DNA of 64,000 nt from Vitis vinifera (taxonomy: Eukaryota > Streptophyta > Magnoliopsida > Vitales > Vitaceae): assembly GCF_030704535.1 (NCBI RefSeq), contig NC_081818.1:27665501-27729500 (forward strand). The letters are read 5' to 3'. The notes beneath the pieces were generated by a model, which was not told the origin of the DNA, searched no databases, and saw only the letters and a program-made list of their open reading frames with translations. Below are positions 16,484-28,400 of this stretch, piece after piece. The first letter of the stretch is position 1, and each line of letters begins with the position of its first letter. The position numbers and the translations under genes were made by a program.

Positions 16484-19400
16484 ATGGATGCAACTTCGTC
16501 GTGCCCCTCAACTCCTCGGTGGAACGTGGAGAGACCCTTCCTCACTGGCAGATTTCACCAGGTTCCGCACTCCTTTCTTTTTGTCTCTTTGATCCGTTTG
16601 GTTCGTGATAAAATGCGGGAACATGAAAATAGACAAGATTCTTAATGTTGTGTTTGTTCATTATTTTCAAAACTAATATAACTTAACCTAAGTCAACTAT
16701 TTTAGTTTCATTAAATGTTTCCCCCAATATTTTGGGAACAAAAACAACAAATTATTTCATCTTCTTCAGTTTTCCTGGCAACCAAACGTGTTTTTTGGGT
16801 CTGTACTGGTTCTCAAGAATGGGGAAAAGAGTTAAAGAAAATTAAAAGTGTGAAAAAATGAACAAAATAGGGAGTCGTGACATTATCTAGTTAAGCTGAA
16901 AATTCTGTTTTCTTGGAGTTAAATGGCATAAAGAGGATGACTTAATTAATTCTAATTACATTTTCCCCTTTTTCTTGCTAACCAAACCTGACATAAATTC
17001 TCACAAAATTCTAAGTTCTGATTATTTGGTTATTGCTTCAGGAAACAAAGTCACGACACAGCGAAGCAAAAGGCTTTTCCATGGATTCATTGAAGTATGG
17101 ATTTGATTTTTTGTTGATGTTAATTAATCAAGTTTCGTGCCAACTTTTTTCATGCACACACATGCCCCTTTTTTTTTTCTTGGATGAAAGATTTTAGCTC
17201 TCAAACGATTCGCCTTTGTATAGTATCATCATTGTGTATGCGTCTGTGCACATTCCTAAAATATGGATCTCATTTTTTTTTTCTCTTTTGTTTTTTCCTG
17301 AAGCAGTACTGGATTGGAAAAGGCCATAGCCTGTTACCATGCTTCAGTTCAGGTATATTTTATAGCCATATCATCAAGGATATAGTGTAAACGTGTGTCT
17401 GAGTTGTTTATTTCGTGATTTGTTGTTTTACCAATCAAAAAAATATTGTGGTTTGTTGATTCTGGTAAGCTTTACAAGTCAAACTGTTGCACCATCTATG
17501 CATCCATATATCTCCTATTAGTTGGTTCATGATCTTCACGAGTTGTGAATCTTGTGATACTTTGACCATTAAGTGTTCACAAAGAAACAGGCGTGTTGAA
17601 ACAGAAAAGATATGTTTAATTTAGTATAACAGAGGTGTTTTTAGTGGTTGCCCCGTGTGCTCATGCTGTGTGTTTATGGGCTTGCATTTTTTTTCATACG
17701 ATGGAACAAGATTGTAAAATCATTTTTTATCCATTTTTTAGTTTGACCCTACAAAAGGTTTTATTTGAATACATGGTGATAAATAGATTCTTGGCATGCT
17801 AATAAGCATATCTGTCTCAGTCAATATTTAGTATTTACACATTAAAATGCAATTGAAATTCATTTTTTTCTGTTTTTATGTAGTCTGGTTAATTTTTAAA
17901 GCACAGAAAATGCTACTGTACTGCAGATTAAATGTCAAGTTAACATAAACTCTCAACAGTTCTGTTTAAAATGGTGGGCAACCTTAAGGATATGCTGCTG
18001 TTGCTTAACTTGGTTGTAGTTTTTGTGCACTTTATAAGTATTGTAGTAATGATTTGTTTGTCATTGTATAGGAACTCATTGTTATCGATGATCTCCTGTC
18101 TGCTTTGGTTGGAATTGAAGGACGGTATATTTCAATCAAAAGGTTCCGTGGAAAGGAGTTTGATGTTACATTCCAGATTGATGCGTCTATGGATTTAGCA
18201 CTTCAGGTAAGAATTTCATTAAGTAGCTATTATACCACATTAGCAATTGTTTTATTGTATCATATTGTTAATAATGTTCTTGTTGGACCATCCCCTTTGA
18301 CGTGTATCTTATGTCATGCTTTCATTATGAAGCTTATCATGGGCTTCTTAGGCAGGTGTATGCAAATACAATTGAAAAGCCATTTGAGCCAAACAAGTTT
18401 AAACTAATATAGTAAACTGCTCTTTCATAGAATACTCTGTTCTGTTGGGGGATGGAACTGCAGAAATTTATGGAAGTTTTATTCTTTAACACTAGTCTGG
18501 ATCACACAAGGTTCTAAACTTCATTTCAGCTTTTTATGGCTAGTGATTCTGGAAGTAGACCCGATCTTTTGAAAGTTTGAAGGAACTTTTAGAATTTAAA
18601 ACATTATTATAGAAATGAAAACACTTAGCAAAGTGCTTGATGAATACAATAATTCACCAACTGGAGTATTTTGAGACTCAAAAGTCTGCAAAAATGAAGT
18701 ATTTAATCAAGAACTACTAGATACTATTCCTGAATTGGGTCTTACTTTAAATGGTTGTTGAGCTTACCGAGTCATATATTATTGCAGGAATTGGCAAAGC
18801 GGATATTCCCTCTATGCGAGAGCTTTTTGTTGATTAATCAGTTTGTTGAGTCGAGGTCTCAGTTCAAGACTGGCTTGGTTAATCACGCCTTTGCTGCTGC
18901 ACTGAGGGCATTCCTTCTAGTAGGTCTTTTGCATTGTAAATCATTTGATTTTCTTATGTTGTGTATGGTTCAAAATGTGTTATTTCCTTTAACACGTAGT
19001 TGGAATGATTGCTATTCTCAACAAATATTTGTTTGATTGTTGTTCAAGAAGTGGACCATCTTATCTGTGGAAAGTGAAAATAATTAGGTCTGATTTATTT
19101 TTGCTGAATATACCATTATTTATATATATATTTATGATTCATACACCAGCTAAAAGTGAAGGGGAAAGTAAAGGAAACTTTAACGGGTTTTAAAATTTCT
19201 AAAAAGAAACAATATCTTTGAGCATGCATTCAGCACTTGTTGACTCACTGAGCATCAATTTTACATGGCAAACTAATCTATCAGTTCCCCATAGCATGAG
19301 ATTAGTAACTGCAGAATTACTAAACCCACCAAAAAATAAGTTGAAAAGACTTATGAGCACCCAAGGTCCTGCAAAAAAATAAAATAAAATCGGCATAAAC

Positions 19401-22400
19401 ACCTCCAAGATTGAAATCATTCTATAATCATATCTTTATTGAGACTAGTTGGTCTGGGAAGCGTATGGCCAGTTATGCTGCATTACTTAGAAATTCATTG
19501 CCCTGAAATATTCTTAAATTATTATATTGTACCATTTCCTTAGGTGCTTTTTTCCTATTCACAGGGATGTTTGGTATTGATTTCTTATTAATGTCAAGAA
19601 CATTGGTTGTTTTGAACTGACTATAATTTTAGTTTTGTAGAAGATATCTTCCTTTGTTTGGAGAATGTTATGTTGTTGGTTGAGTTTCTATTTGTTAAAA
19701 CAGCAAGTATATTATTGTTTTTACAATGCAAAACAGTTATAGTAGATTTGTGGCTGCCAGCCCACAATTACTCACAAATTATTATGGTACAGAACAACAT
19801 TGAAGTAGTAGCATTGTTTCATATTTATGTTCATTTGATGCCTTTTAGTCCCCAATGTAAAAAAATTCATTTCATTTTTTGAACATAGAAACCCTGTTAG
19901 TTGTATGTTGTTATGTTCATGAGTTCATCCTATAGGGTATGATTTAAGTCTATCCAAGATCCTCATTCACGGTTGTCAAAATGAGTATTGCGTTATTGAT
20001 GTCTATATTTCTTGTATTGTTTCATATCAATAAGATACACCTAATATTTCAGTAAAGAGAAAAACAAAATGCTTTTCTCCTATTCACAGGGATGTTTGAT
20101 ATTGATTGCTTATTAATGTCAAGAACATTGGTTATTTTGAATTGACTATAATTTTAGTTTTGTAGAAGACATCTTCCTTTGTTTGGAGAATGTTATGTTG
20201 TTGGTTGTGTTTCTATTTATTTAAATGGCAATTATATCATTGTTTTTACAATGCAAAACAGTTATAGTAGATTTGTGGCTACCAGCCAACAATTATTCAC
20301 AAATTATTATGGTGCAGAACAACATTGAAGTAGTAGCATTGTTTCATATTTATGTTCATTTGATGCTTTTTAGTCCCCAAGGTAAAAAAATTCATTTCAT
20401 TTTTTGAACATAGAAAACCTGTTAGTTGTATGTTGTTATGTTCATGAGTTCATCCCGTAGGGTACAATTTAAGTCTATCCAAGACCCTTATTCACAATTG
20501 TCAAAATGAGTAGTGCATTATTTGTGTCTCTATTTCTTGTATTGTTTCATATCAATAAGATACACATGTTTTAGTAAAGAGAAAAACAAAATAAGAAGAT
20601 ACATTGAACATATGTAAATGAGTTTAGAGGATGACACATAGCAACTTGTAACCACTTACAGGAAACATTTAGTGATTGAGATGTTTATATTTAATACTGA
20701 AGAATTTCTGAATTCCTTTATTGATAATTTAGGTACACACCATACACATATATATACACAAATGACTGAATAAGAAAATATCAATCTAGCTTGATTCTCT
20801 CCTAAAATTAGGAAACTGAATCATCCTAAATGATCTCTCCTTTTTTATTCCTATAAAACTTTCCTAAATTAAAACCCCTAACTTTGAATGCCAAATTTCA
20901 ACACTCCCCCTCAAGCTGGAGAATATATATCATATAATCCCAGCTTGCAAGTTAAGTCTTCGAAGTTAGGCCTAGGTAAAGCTTTGGTGAGGATGTCTGC
21001 GGTTTGGTGCTTGGTAGGAACATAGTTCAATTTAACCGTCTCACTAGTCACCTTCTCTGTGATGAAGTGTCTGTCAATCTCAACATGCTTAGTCCTGTCA
21101 TGATGCACGGGGTTCTTTGCTATGCTTATAGCTGCCTGATTATCACACATCATCAGAATTGGAGATGAACTCGTTTGTCCCAGTTCACTAAGAACCCTTT
21201 TTATCCAAATCCATTCACAGATTCCCTGTGCAAGAGCTCTGTACTCAGCTTCTGCACTACTTCTGGCTACAACTGATTGCTTCTTACTCCTCTAGGTAAC
21301 AAGATTTCCCCAGACAAAAGAACAATATCCAGAAGTGGACCGCCTGTCAATGATGTTTCCTGCCCAATCCGCATCTGAGTATACTTCAGTGTCACGGTTC
21401 TCTGTCTTTCTGAAGAATAGACCTTTCCCTGGTGTCATTTTTAAATATCTAAGAATCCTGTAGACTGCTTCCATGTGTTCCTCAGTGGGGCTGTGCATGA
21501 ATTGACTTACAGCACTCACTGCAAAGCCAATATCTGGCCGAGTGTGTGAGAGATAAATCAAGCGCCCGACAAGCCGCTGATATCTCCCCTTGTCTACAGG
21601 TGTACTTTCTTTCTCGATACCAAGTTTCTTCTGACTATCCATAGGAGTATCAATTGGTTTGCATCCAAGCATACCGGTCTCCTTAAGAAGATCGAGTATG
21701 TATTTTCTTTGAGAGACTACAATTCCCTTCCTTGATCTAGCCACTTCCATACCAAGGAAATATTTCAAATTTCCAAGGTCTTTAACTTCAAACTCTTCTG
21801 ACAAATACTTCTTCAACTTCTGTAATTCCTCCATAGCATTCCCAGATAGAATAATATCATCGACATAGACTATCAATATGGCCATTTTCCCGGCATGAGA
21901 CTTCTTGACAAATAGAGTATGATCAGCCTGACCTTGTTTGTAGCCCAGCTTCAGGACTGCTTTTGTGAATCTATCAAACCAGGCTTGGGGAGATTGTTTA
22001 AGGCCGTACAAGGATTTTTGGAGTTTGCAAACCTGATTCTTTGCCATACTTTCTTCGAAACCAGGTGGTATTTCCATGTAGACTTCCTCTTCTAGGTCAC
22101 CATTTAGAAACGCATTTTTTATGTCCAGTTGTTGCAAGCACCAATCTTGATTGACAGCCAATGAGAGAAGAATCCTGATAGTGTTCAGTTTTGCAACAGG
22201 AGCAAAAATCTCCTGATAGTCTATCCCATAGGATTGTGTAAACCCTCTAGCTACCAAACGAGCCTTGAATCTCTCGACTGATCCATCTGCTTTGTATTTT
22301 ATGGTGAAAATCCACTTGCACCCCACGGGCCTCTTCCCAACCGGCAAATCTGTGATAGTCCACGTCCCATTCTTCTCAAGTGCATCAATCTCATCTTGTA

Positions 22401-25400
22401 CTGCCTTCTTCCATTTTGAAATTTTGAATGCCTCTTGTATTGTGTTGGGAACCTGAGTATCATCAAGAGAAGTAGCAAATGCTCTGTAAGATGGTGATAG
22501 CCCTTCATACGTAACATAATTCCCAATTGGATGATCTGTACATCTCCTAACACCCTTCCTCAATGCAATCGGCAGAGTAGAATCATCAATGCTGGGAATT
22601 AACACCTCTTCAGCCCTATCCTCACCTATGTTCTCTTCAGGAAGACTTGAATTGGAGTCAATATATTGGCCACATGTTGACTGTGATCCGTGCTCTAATT
22701 CCTGTCTTTTCCTCCTCCTGATGTAAACTTGTAAGTTCTCATTAGCAAGTTGTGGGGCTATAGCTTGAATAGGCATGGGAGACTGGATGGTCATGGGAGA
22801 AGGAACATTTGTGTGTTGGGCTGGCTGGACTGATGACGGCATGGGTGTGGACAACTCAGTGGGCGCGAATTGGGAAGGATTTGGTGACTTTGAGTGAAAA
22901 GAAGGTACACCCTCAAGAAGAGACTCCCAAACTTGATGTTCATTCATGCTCTCCCCCTGAACATGAGATTTGGGATAGAAGAAGACATGTTCAAAGAAAG
23001 AGACGTCCATGGTGGTGTAAAATCTTTTGTTGGTTGGAGAATAGCATTTGTACCCTTTTTGGGTTGGAAAATACCCTAGGAAAATGCACTTATTTGCTCG
23101 AGGAGCAAATTTGCTACGATTTTGAGGATACACATGAACGAATGCCGTGCAACCAAATACTTTGAGTGGTAAATCAGAAGAGGCTGCACGGGTGTGAGGA
23201 AATTGTTCAAGAAAAGTTGACGTGGGGATTGAAAGGTAAGCACTCTGGATGGCATACGGTCAATCAAATAGGTAGCTGTGAGAATAGCTTCCCCCCAGAA
23301 ATAGTTTGGAACATTAGAGGAAAATATAAGGCACCGGGCAACCTCCAAGAGATGTCTATTCTTGCGTTCAGCCACCCCATTTTGTTGTGGGGTGTCAACG
23401 CAAGAACTTATGTGGATAATGCCGTGATTTTGAAGATAAGTACTGAGACTACTAGTAAAGTATTCCTTTGCATTATCTGACTTGAGGACTTGAATTTTGG
23501 AATTGAATTGATTTTGAACCATAAGATTGAAGGTTTGAAAAATGTGCCCGACCTCTGACTTTTCTTTCATAAGGAAAACCCATGTTACCCGTGTATGATC
23601 ATCAACGAATGTCACAAACCATCGAGTGCCAGACATATTTTTTATCCGAGAGGGACCCCACACATCACTATGTACCAGAGAGAAAACAGTCGAAGGTTTG
23701 TATGGGATTTGAGGATATACTGTTCGAGTATGCTTTGCAAGCTGACAAATTTCACAGTGATAAGATGCTGGATTTTTATTGATAAATAATTTGGGAAACA
23801 ATTTTTCAAGGTAAACAAAGCTAGGATGACCAAGGCGATAGTGTAACATTATAATCTCACTATCTTTATTGACCTTAGAATTTGACACAGAATTGAAAGA
23901 CTCTAACATACTCTGAGACTGTACGCAACTTGCTTGAGAGACTTGGTTTGAGAATTGGCCACATGAGAGGAGGTAGAGCCCGGAACACAGTTCAGCACTG
24001 CCAATCATCTTCCCCGATTTCAAGTCCTGAAAAACACACGAGTTTGGATAGAATTTAGTAACACATTGGAGATCACGGACCAATTTGCTAATGGACAAAA
24101 GATTACAATCCAAGTTTGGAACATGGAGGACAGAGTCAAGATATAAGTCTTTAGTAAGTTTTATAGAACCTGTCCCGACAATTTTTGACTTTGAACCATT
24201 AGCAATATGGACGGATGAATGACCATTACTTGGCTTGTAATTTTGAAGAATGGCAGCATCTCCTGTCATGTGATCAGAAGCACCTGTGTCCACTATCCAC
24301 GGGTTCATTCCTCCTCGATTAGCAGTGAGGGTTATCCTGGTAGTACTGCCACTGCCAACTTGGCTTAATAGTTTCTGTAGCATCTCCATCTGCTCTTTGT
24401 TGAATGGACTCGGCTCGGGAACAGATGTGCTCTCAGAGTTGGCAGCCACGTGTGCTCTGCCATCTCTGTCAGACTGTGGCTTTGGTTTCCAGTCAGCCGG
24501 TTTGCCATGAAGCTTCCAGCAAGCCTCCTTATAATGGCCTGGTTTCTTACAATAATCACACCAAGGCCTATCCCGTTTCTGACGATCTCCACCACTACTA
24601 TTAAATGACCGAGCAGCAAGGGCAGAGGCATTCAATGTTGGGGCAGGTTGCTCTTTGGATCCCATCATCACTTTCTTTCTACTTTCTTCACGCCTAACCT
24701 CTGAAAAAGCCTCCCTGAGACTTGGAAGGGGTTTAATGCCCATGATTCGGCCTCTAACATCATCCAATTCCCTGTTTAGTCCTAGGAAAAACTTGAACAG
24801 TCTCTTTTGTTCCACAATTTTCCTGTATGTTGCTGCATCATCCGAACATTTCCATGAGTGAGTCTCGAATAAGTCAAGTTGCTGCCAATACCTTGTGAGT
24901 GTGTTGTAATACTGAGTAACTGACTGCTCTCCTTGGCGGAAGTCATGTAAGGCTGATTCAATCTGAAAAAGTTCTGAAGTATTTTCAGAACTTGAGTAAG
25001 TTTCTTTGGCTGCATCCCAGATGTCCTTTGCAGTCCTAAACAGCAAAAATTTTTCACCTATGTCATTGTTCATGGAATTGATAAGCCATGACATGATCAT
25101 GCTGTTTTCAATCTTCCACTTCCTGAAACCCGGTTCTGTAGTTTCTGGCATGGCTGCTTCTCCAGTGAGGTACTCATCCTTTCCTTTACCGCAAATGAAC
25201 AGCAACACAGATTGTGACCATTGTAAATAGTTATGGCCATTTAATTTGTGTCCTGTGATGAGAATAGGAGAGGAATCACTGCCACTAAGGTTTGGAATTT
25301 CAGATCTGCCCCCTGATTCTGGTGACGTGACGCTGGATACTTGTGATGATGCCATTCCGTATTTTGTCATGGACCGGAAAGGTAGAAGAACACTTCCCAA

Positions 25401-28400
25401 GGCACGTGCAGGGATTGGAGTTGAGAAAAAATAGCCGGAGGACGCCGGAAAAACTGATCGGAGGGCCCGCGGAGGCAAAAGAACCCCAAAAGAGGCACGT
25501 GCAGGGCTCGGATGGCAGAAACAGGTAAGAAGGGTGGCCGGTCGGCGTCAGGCGAGCCTGGAGGAGGAAGCGTGTCCCCGGAAAGTGGCTCACGCGCCCT
25601 CATGCGCCGGCGCGTGAGATGCAGTCGCAGGCCGGAAAATTGCGCGTGGTCGGCGTGTGGATGGTTTTCTGGCTCCGGTGCTTTGGGAAAAATTGGAGAT
25701 CTCCTCCAGGCGGTCCTTGCGGTGTAGAAAAAATCGTCGCCGGCGGTGAATATTATCTGACGACGATTCAACCGACCGGAAAACGTTTTCTCCCTTGGCT
25801 CTGAGAACAGGGACTGATAACCGGAATGAGAGATGACCAGAGAGAGATGGTCGGATTGAGAGATGGCCAGAGAGATTTGGCCGGAATGAATGATGGCCTG
25901 AATAAGAGGTGGCCAGAAGGGATTAGGGTTTCAGAAACCTGGCTCTGATACCATGAAGAATTTCTGAATTCCTTTATTGATAATTTAGGTACACACCATA
26001 CACATATATATACACAAATGACTGAATAAGAAAATATCAATCTAGCTTGATTCTCTCCTAAAATTAGGAAACTGAATCATCCTAAATGATCTCTCCTTTT
26101 TTGTTCCTATAAAACTTTCCTAAATTAAAAACCCTAACTTTGAATGCCAAATTTCAACAAATACCAATAAACAAAGTGAAGGTTAGTCGAGGTTAACATT
26201 TTGCTGCATTGATTTGTAACTGTAGACAAACTAGAAATGTCATAAAATAATGATTTGTTCTCAATAAAAAATGAACCATGTCTAAGTAGAATTGCCAATT
26301 TTCATAGCTCTACTCTATAATTTTTATAATGCATTAAATGTTGATTAAGTTTCAAGTTCCAACTTTTAAGTTCATTAAATTTCATCATCAATGTCAAAGT
26401 CCAGGTAGGTTCAACTTTTTAAAGGAAAATCTTTCCTCGGTTGTCATGTAGAGAGAATTTTGAAATCTTGCATCATTGAAATATGGTGTAAAGAAAAGTT
26501 TTTTTTCCCCTTATGTATTTATATTGATAATATGAAAACAAGATGCAAAAGAAGATATCTTGATAATTGTCACCAAAAATCTGAAACAACGTGTAGATTT
26601 TTAATTTTGGAAAGAAGTTTTCAATTGCTTTCCCTCAACCCCCCTCTCTAAAACTGTTAAAATAGTCAAAATTATGAACATATTGTTTTAACCTACTTAT
26701 CATGTACAGCAAACAAAAGAAAAATCTTTGAAAACTTTCTCCAGAGGTGGATCTAAAGCAACATGTAGCTTTCTTTACTGAAAGAAACTTTAGATTGGTT
26801 ATATCATATTATGTGGAGTGTGTTACTCAAAGAAAAAGATATGTTCATGTGAAGTGTATCATTTTATGCCAATATGTTATAGTATTGCATGATTTGTATC
26901 ATATTTATTCTGTGTGATATTAGCAACTACTTTTATAAATTTTATTGATTTCTTCATGCAAGTCCTTGTGGGGAGGGCTGTGCGATTGCCAGGCAATGCC
27001 TTTTTGCTCTTACATTATTGAAGTGGTTTTCCTCCTTTGATCAGGATTATCAGGCCATGGTTGCACAGCTTGAACACCAATTCCGTCTTGGAAGACTTTC
27101 CATCCAAGGGTTGTGGTTTTACTGTCAGGTTTGGACTTGTCTTAAATCAATGCAACTACTTTTAGGATCTTAAACTCATTTGTTTTTTTTTTTCCATTTG
27201 TTGCAGCCAATGATGGGGTCAATGCTAGCTTTATCCACTGTGATACACAAGGCTTCAGCCAATAATTTTATGGGTTCTGCAGTTCTTAACCTCTTGCAAA
27301 GCCAGGCAAAACCTTCTCTTTTATTTTCTTTGATACAGATTCACATATATATTCTTTTGTTGGGATAAAAATGCTTACACTTGAGTTTTGATTTTAGTTA
27401 ACTTCCTTATTGGTTTAGCTCTGAAATATTTATTTTAGTTTCCATAGTAACTATGATCATTTCACTATTTTCAGGCCAAAGCTATGGCTGGTGATAATGC
27501 AGTGAGGTCATTGCTGGAAAAGATGACACAATGTGCTAGCTCTGCTTATCTTGGCATATTAGAAAGGTGGTCTTAGCATGCATGCCTTGAATGTTTTTGT
27601 TGTTGTTAGCATCCACAATGTTACCCTGGATCATGTGTCTGTGAGTTTTATTTGATATAATCCTGGATTTCAAATTTTATATCCAGTTACTTAGTAGAGC
27701 AGATATATAATGCTCAACGTTCTGCAATGAGGTATATACATGTTGTCTGTGCCGTGTGGGTTTGACCATTTAGCCAATCATTGGCCTATTTGAGAAGTTT
27801 CCTAATAATTGTTCCATTCATGACAGATAGAGAAGACATCTTTTCCTGGTTGGGTAGATGGAAGTTCTAATTTTCAATTTTATTATTGTAGTAAATAATA
27901 TTCAATTTGTAAGAGTATTTAATATTCAAATTTTTTTTATGAATTTAGAATAAAAATAAAAAATTAAAATATTTTTTCTCAAAATGGAGTTAGCCTCGAC
28001 AATGGTTGCTTGCCATTTTGATTTGAGTTATAGCAATTGCACTTTTACTTGTTGACTTGCAGTCGGTTTTCACTTACTCGATGTGGATAAAGGTATTTGA
28101 GATTTCTTTTGGAACTCATGGCTCAGCACAATTTCTACATTTTTCTTAGGTAGTTAATAACTTGTAACTCATATTACAGAATTAAGAAGTGTAAGCAACT
28201 CTTCAAAAAATGATGGTTTAAAATAATCAGTTACATTTTCAATATGAAAGTGTTTAAATTTCAACTTGAGGTTATTGCCACACAGTCGAAGTGGAAAAAA
28301 AAAATCTTATATTTGAGCATCTTCTGTTCTCAGCCCTTGCATCATCATTTTATGATCCACTTTGATTGATGTTTTTTTTCTAATGGAATTGCATTGATTT

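Larger units (their letters stand above)
20698..26159 (-). mobile_element. Full-length Ty1/Copia LTR retrotransposon in GCP2 intron 5
   Basis: The element reads on the minus strand, antisense to GCP2. It has two 206-bp LTRs (20698-20903 and 25954-26159) that start TG and end CA, and it is flanked by the 5-bp target duplication AATAC (20693-20697 and 26160-26164). A primer-binding site directly abuts the 5' LTR and a polypurine tract abuts the 3' LTR. Internal order is Gag, protease, integrase, reverse transcriptase, RNase H, which defines Copia. I see only two differences between the LTRs (an A/G in the T-rich run and a C/A in the AAAAC run), so insertion is recent in relative terms. Despite this, the coding region carries a frameshift near 23200 and a stop at 21292, so this copy should not be autonomous. 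Confidence 0.97.

Noticed and set aside
19546..20592. Possible CRISPR-like or satellite array
   Set aside because: It is just two long copies, a simple tandem duplication; no short repeats with spacers exist anywhere in the window.
25371..25900. Open frames on both strands in GC-rich DNA
   Set aside because: This is the Copia leader. High GC content keeps several frames open; none resembles a protein.
25941..25953. tRNA-like sequence
   Set aside because: It is the 13-base primer-binding site of the Copia element, not a tRNA gene.
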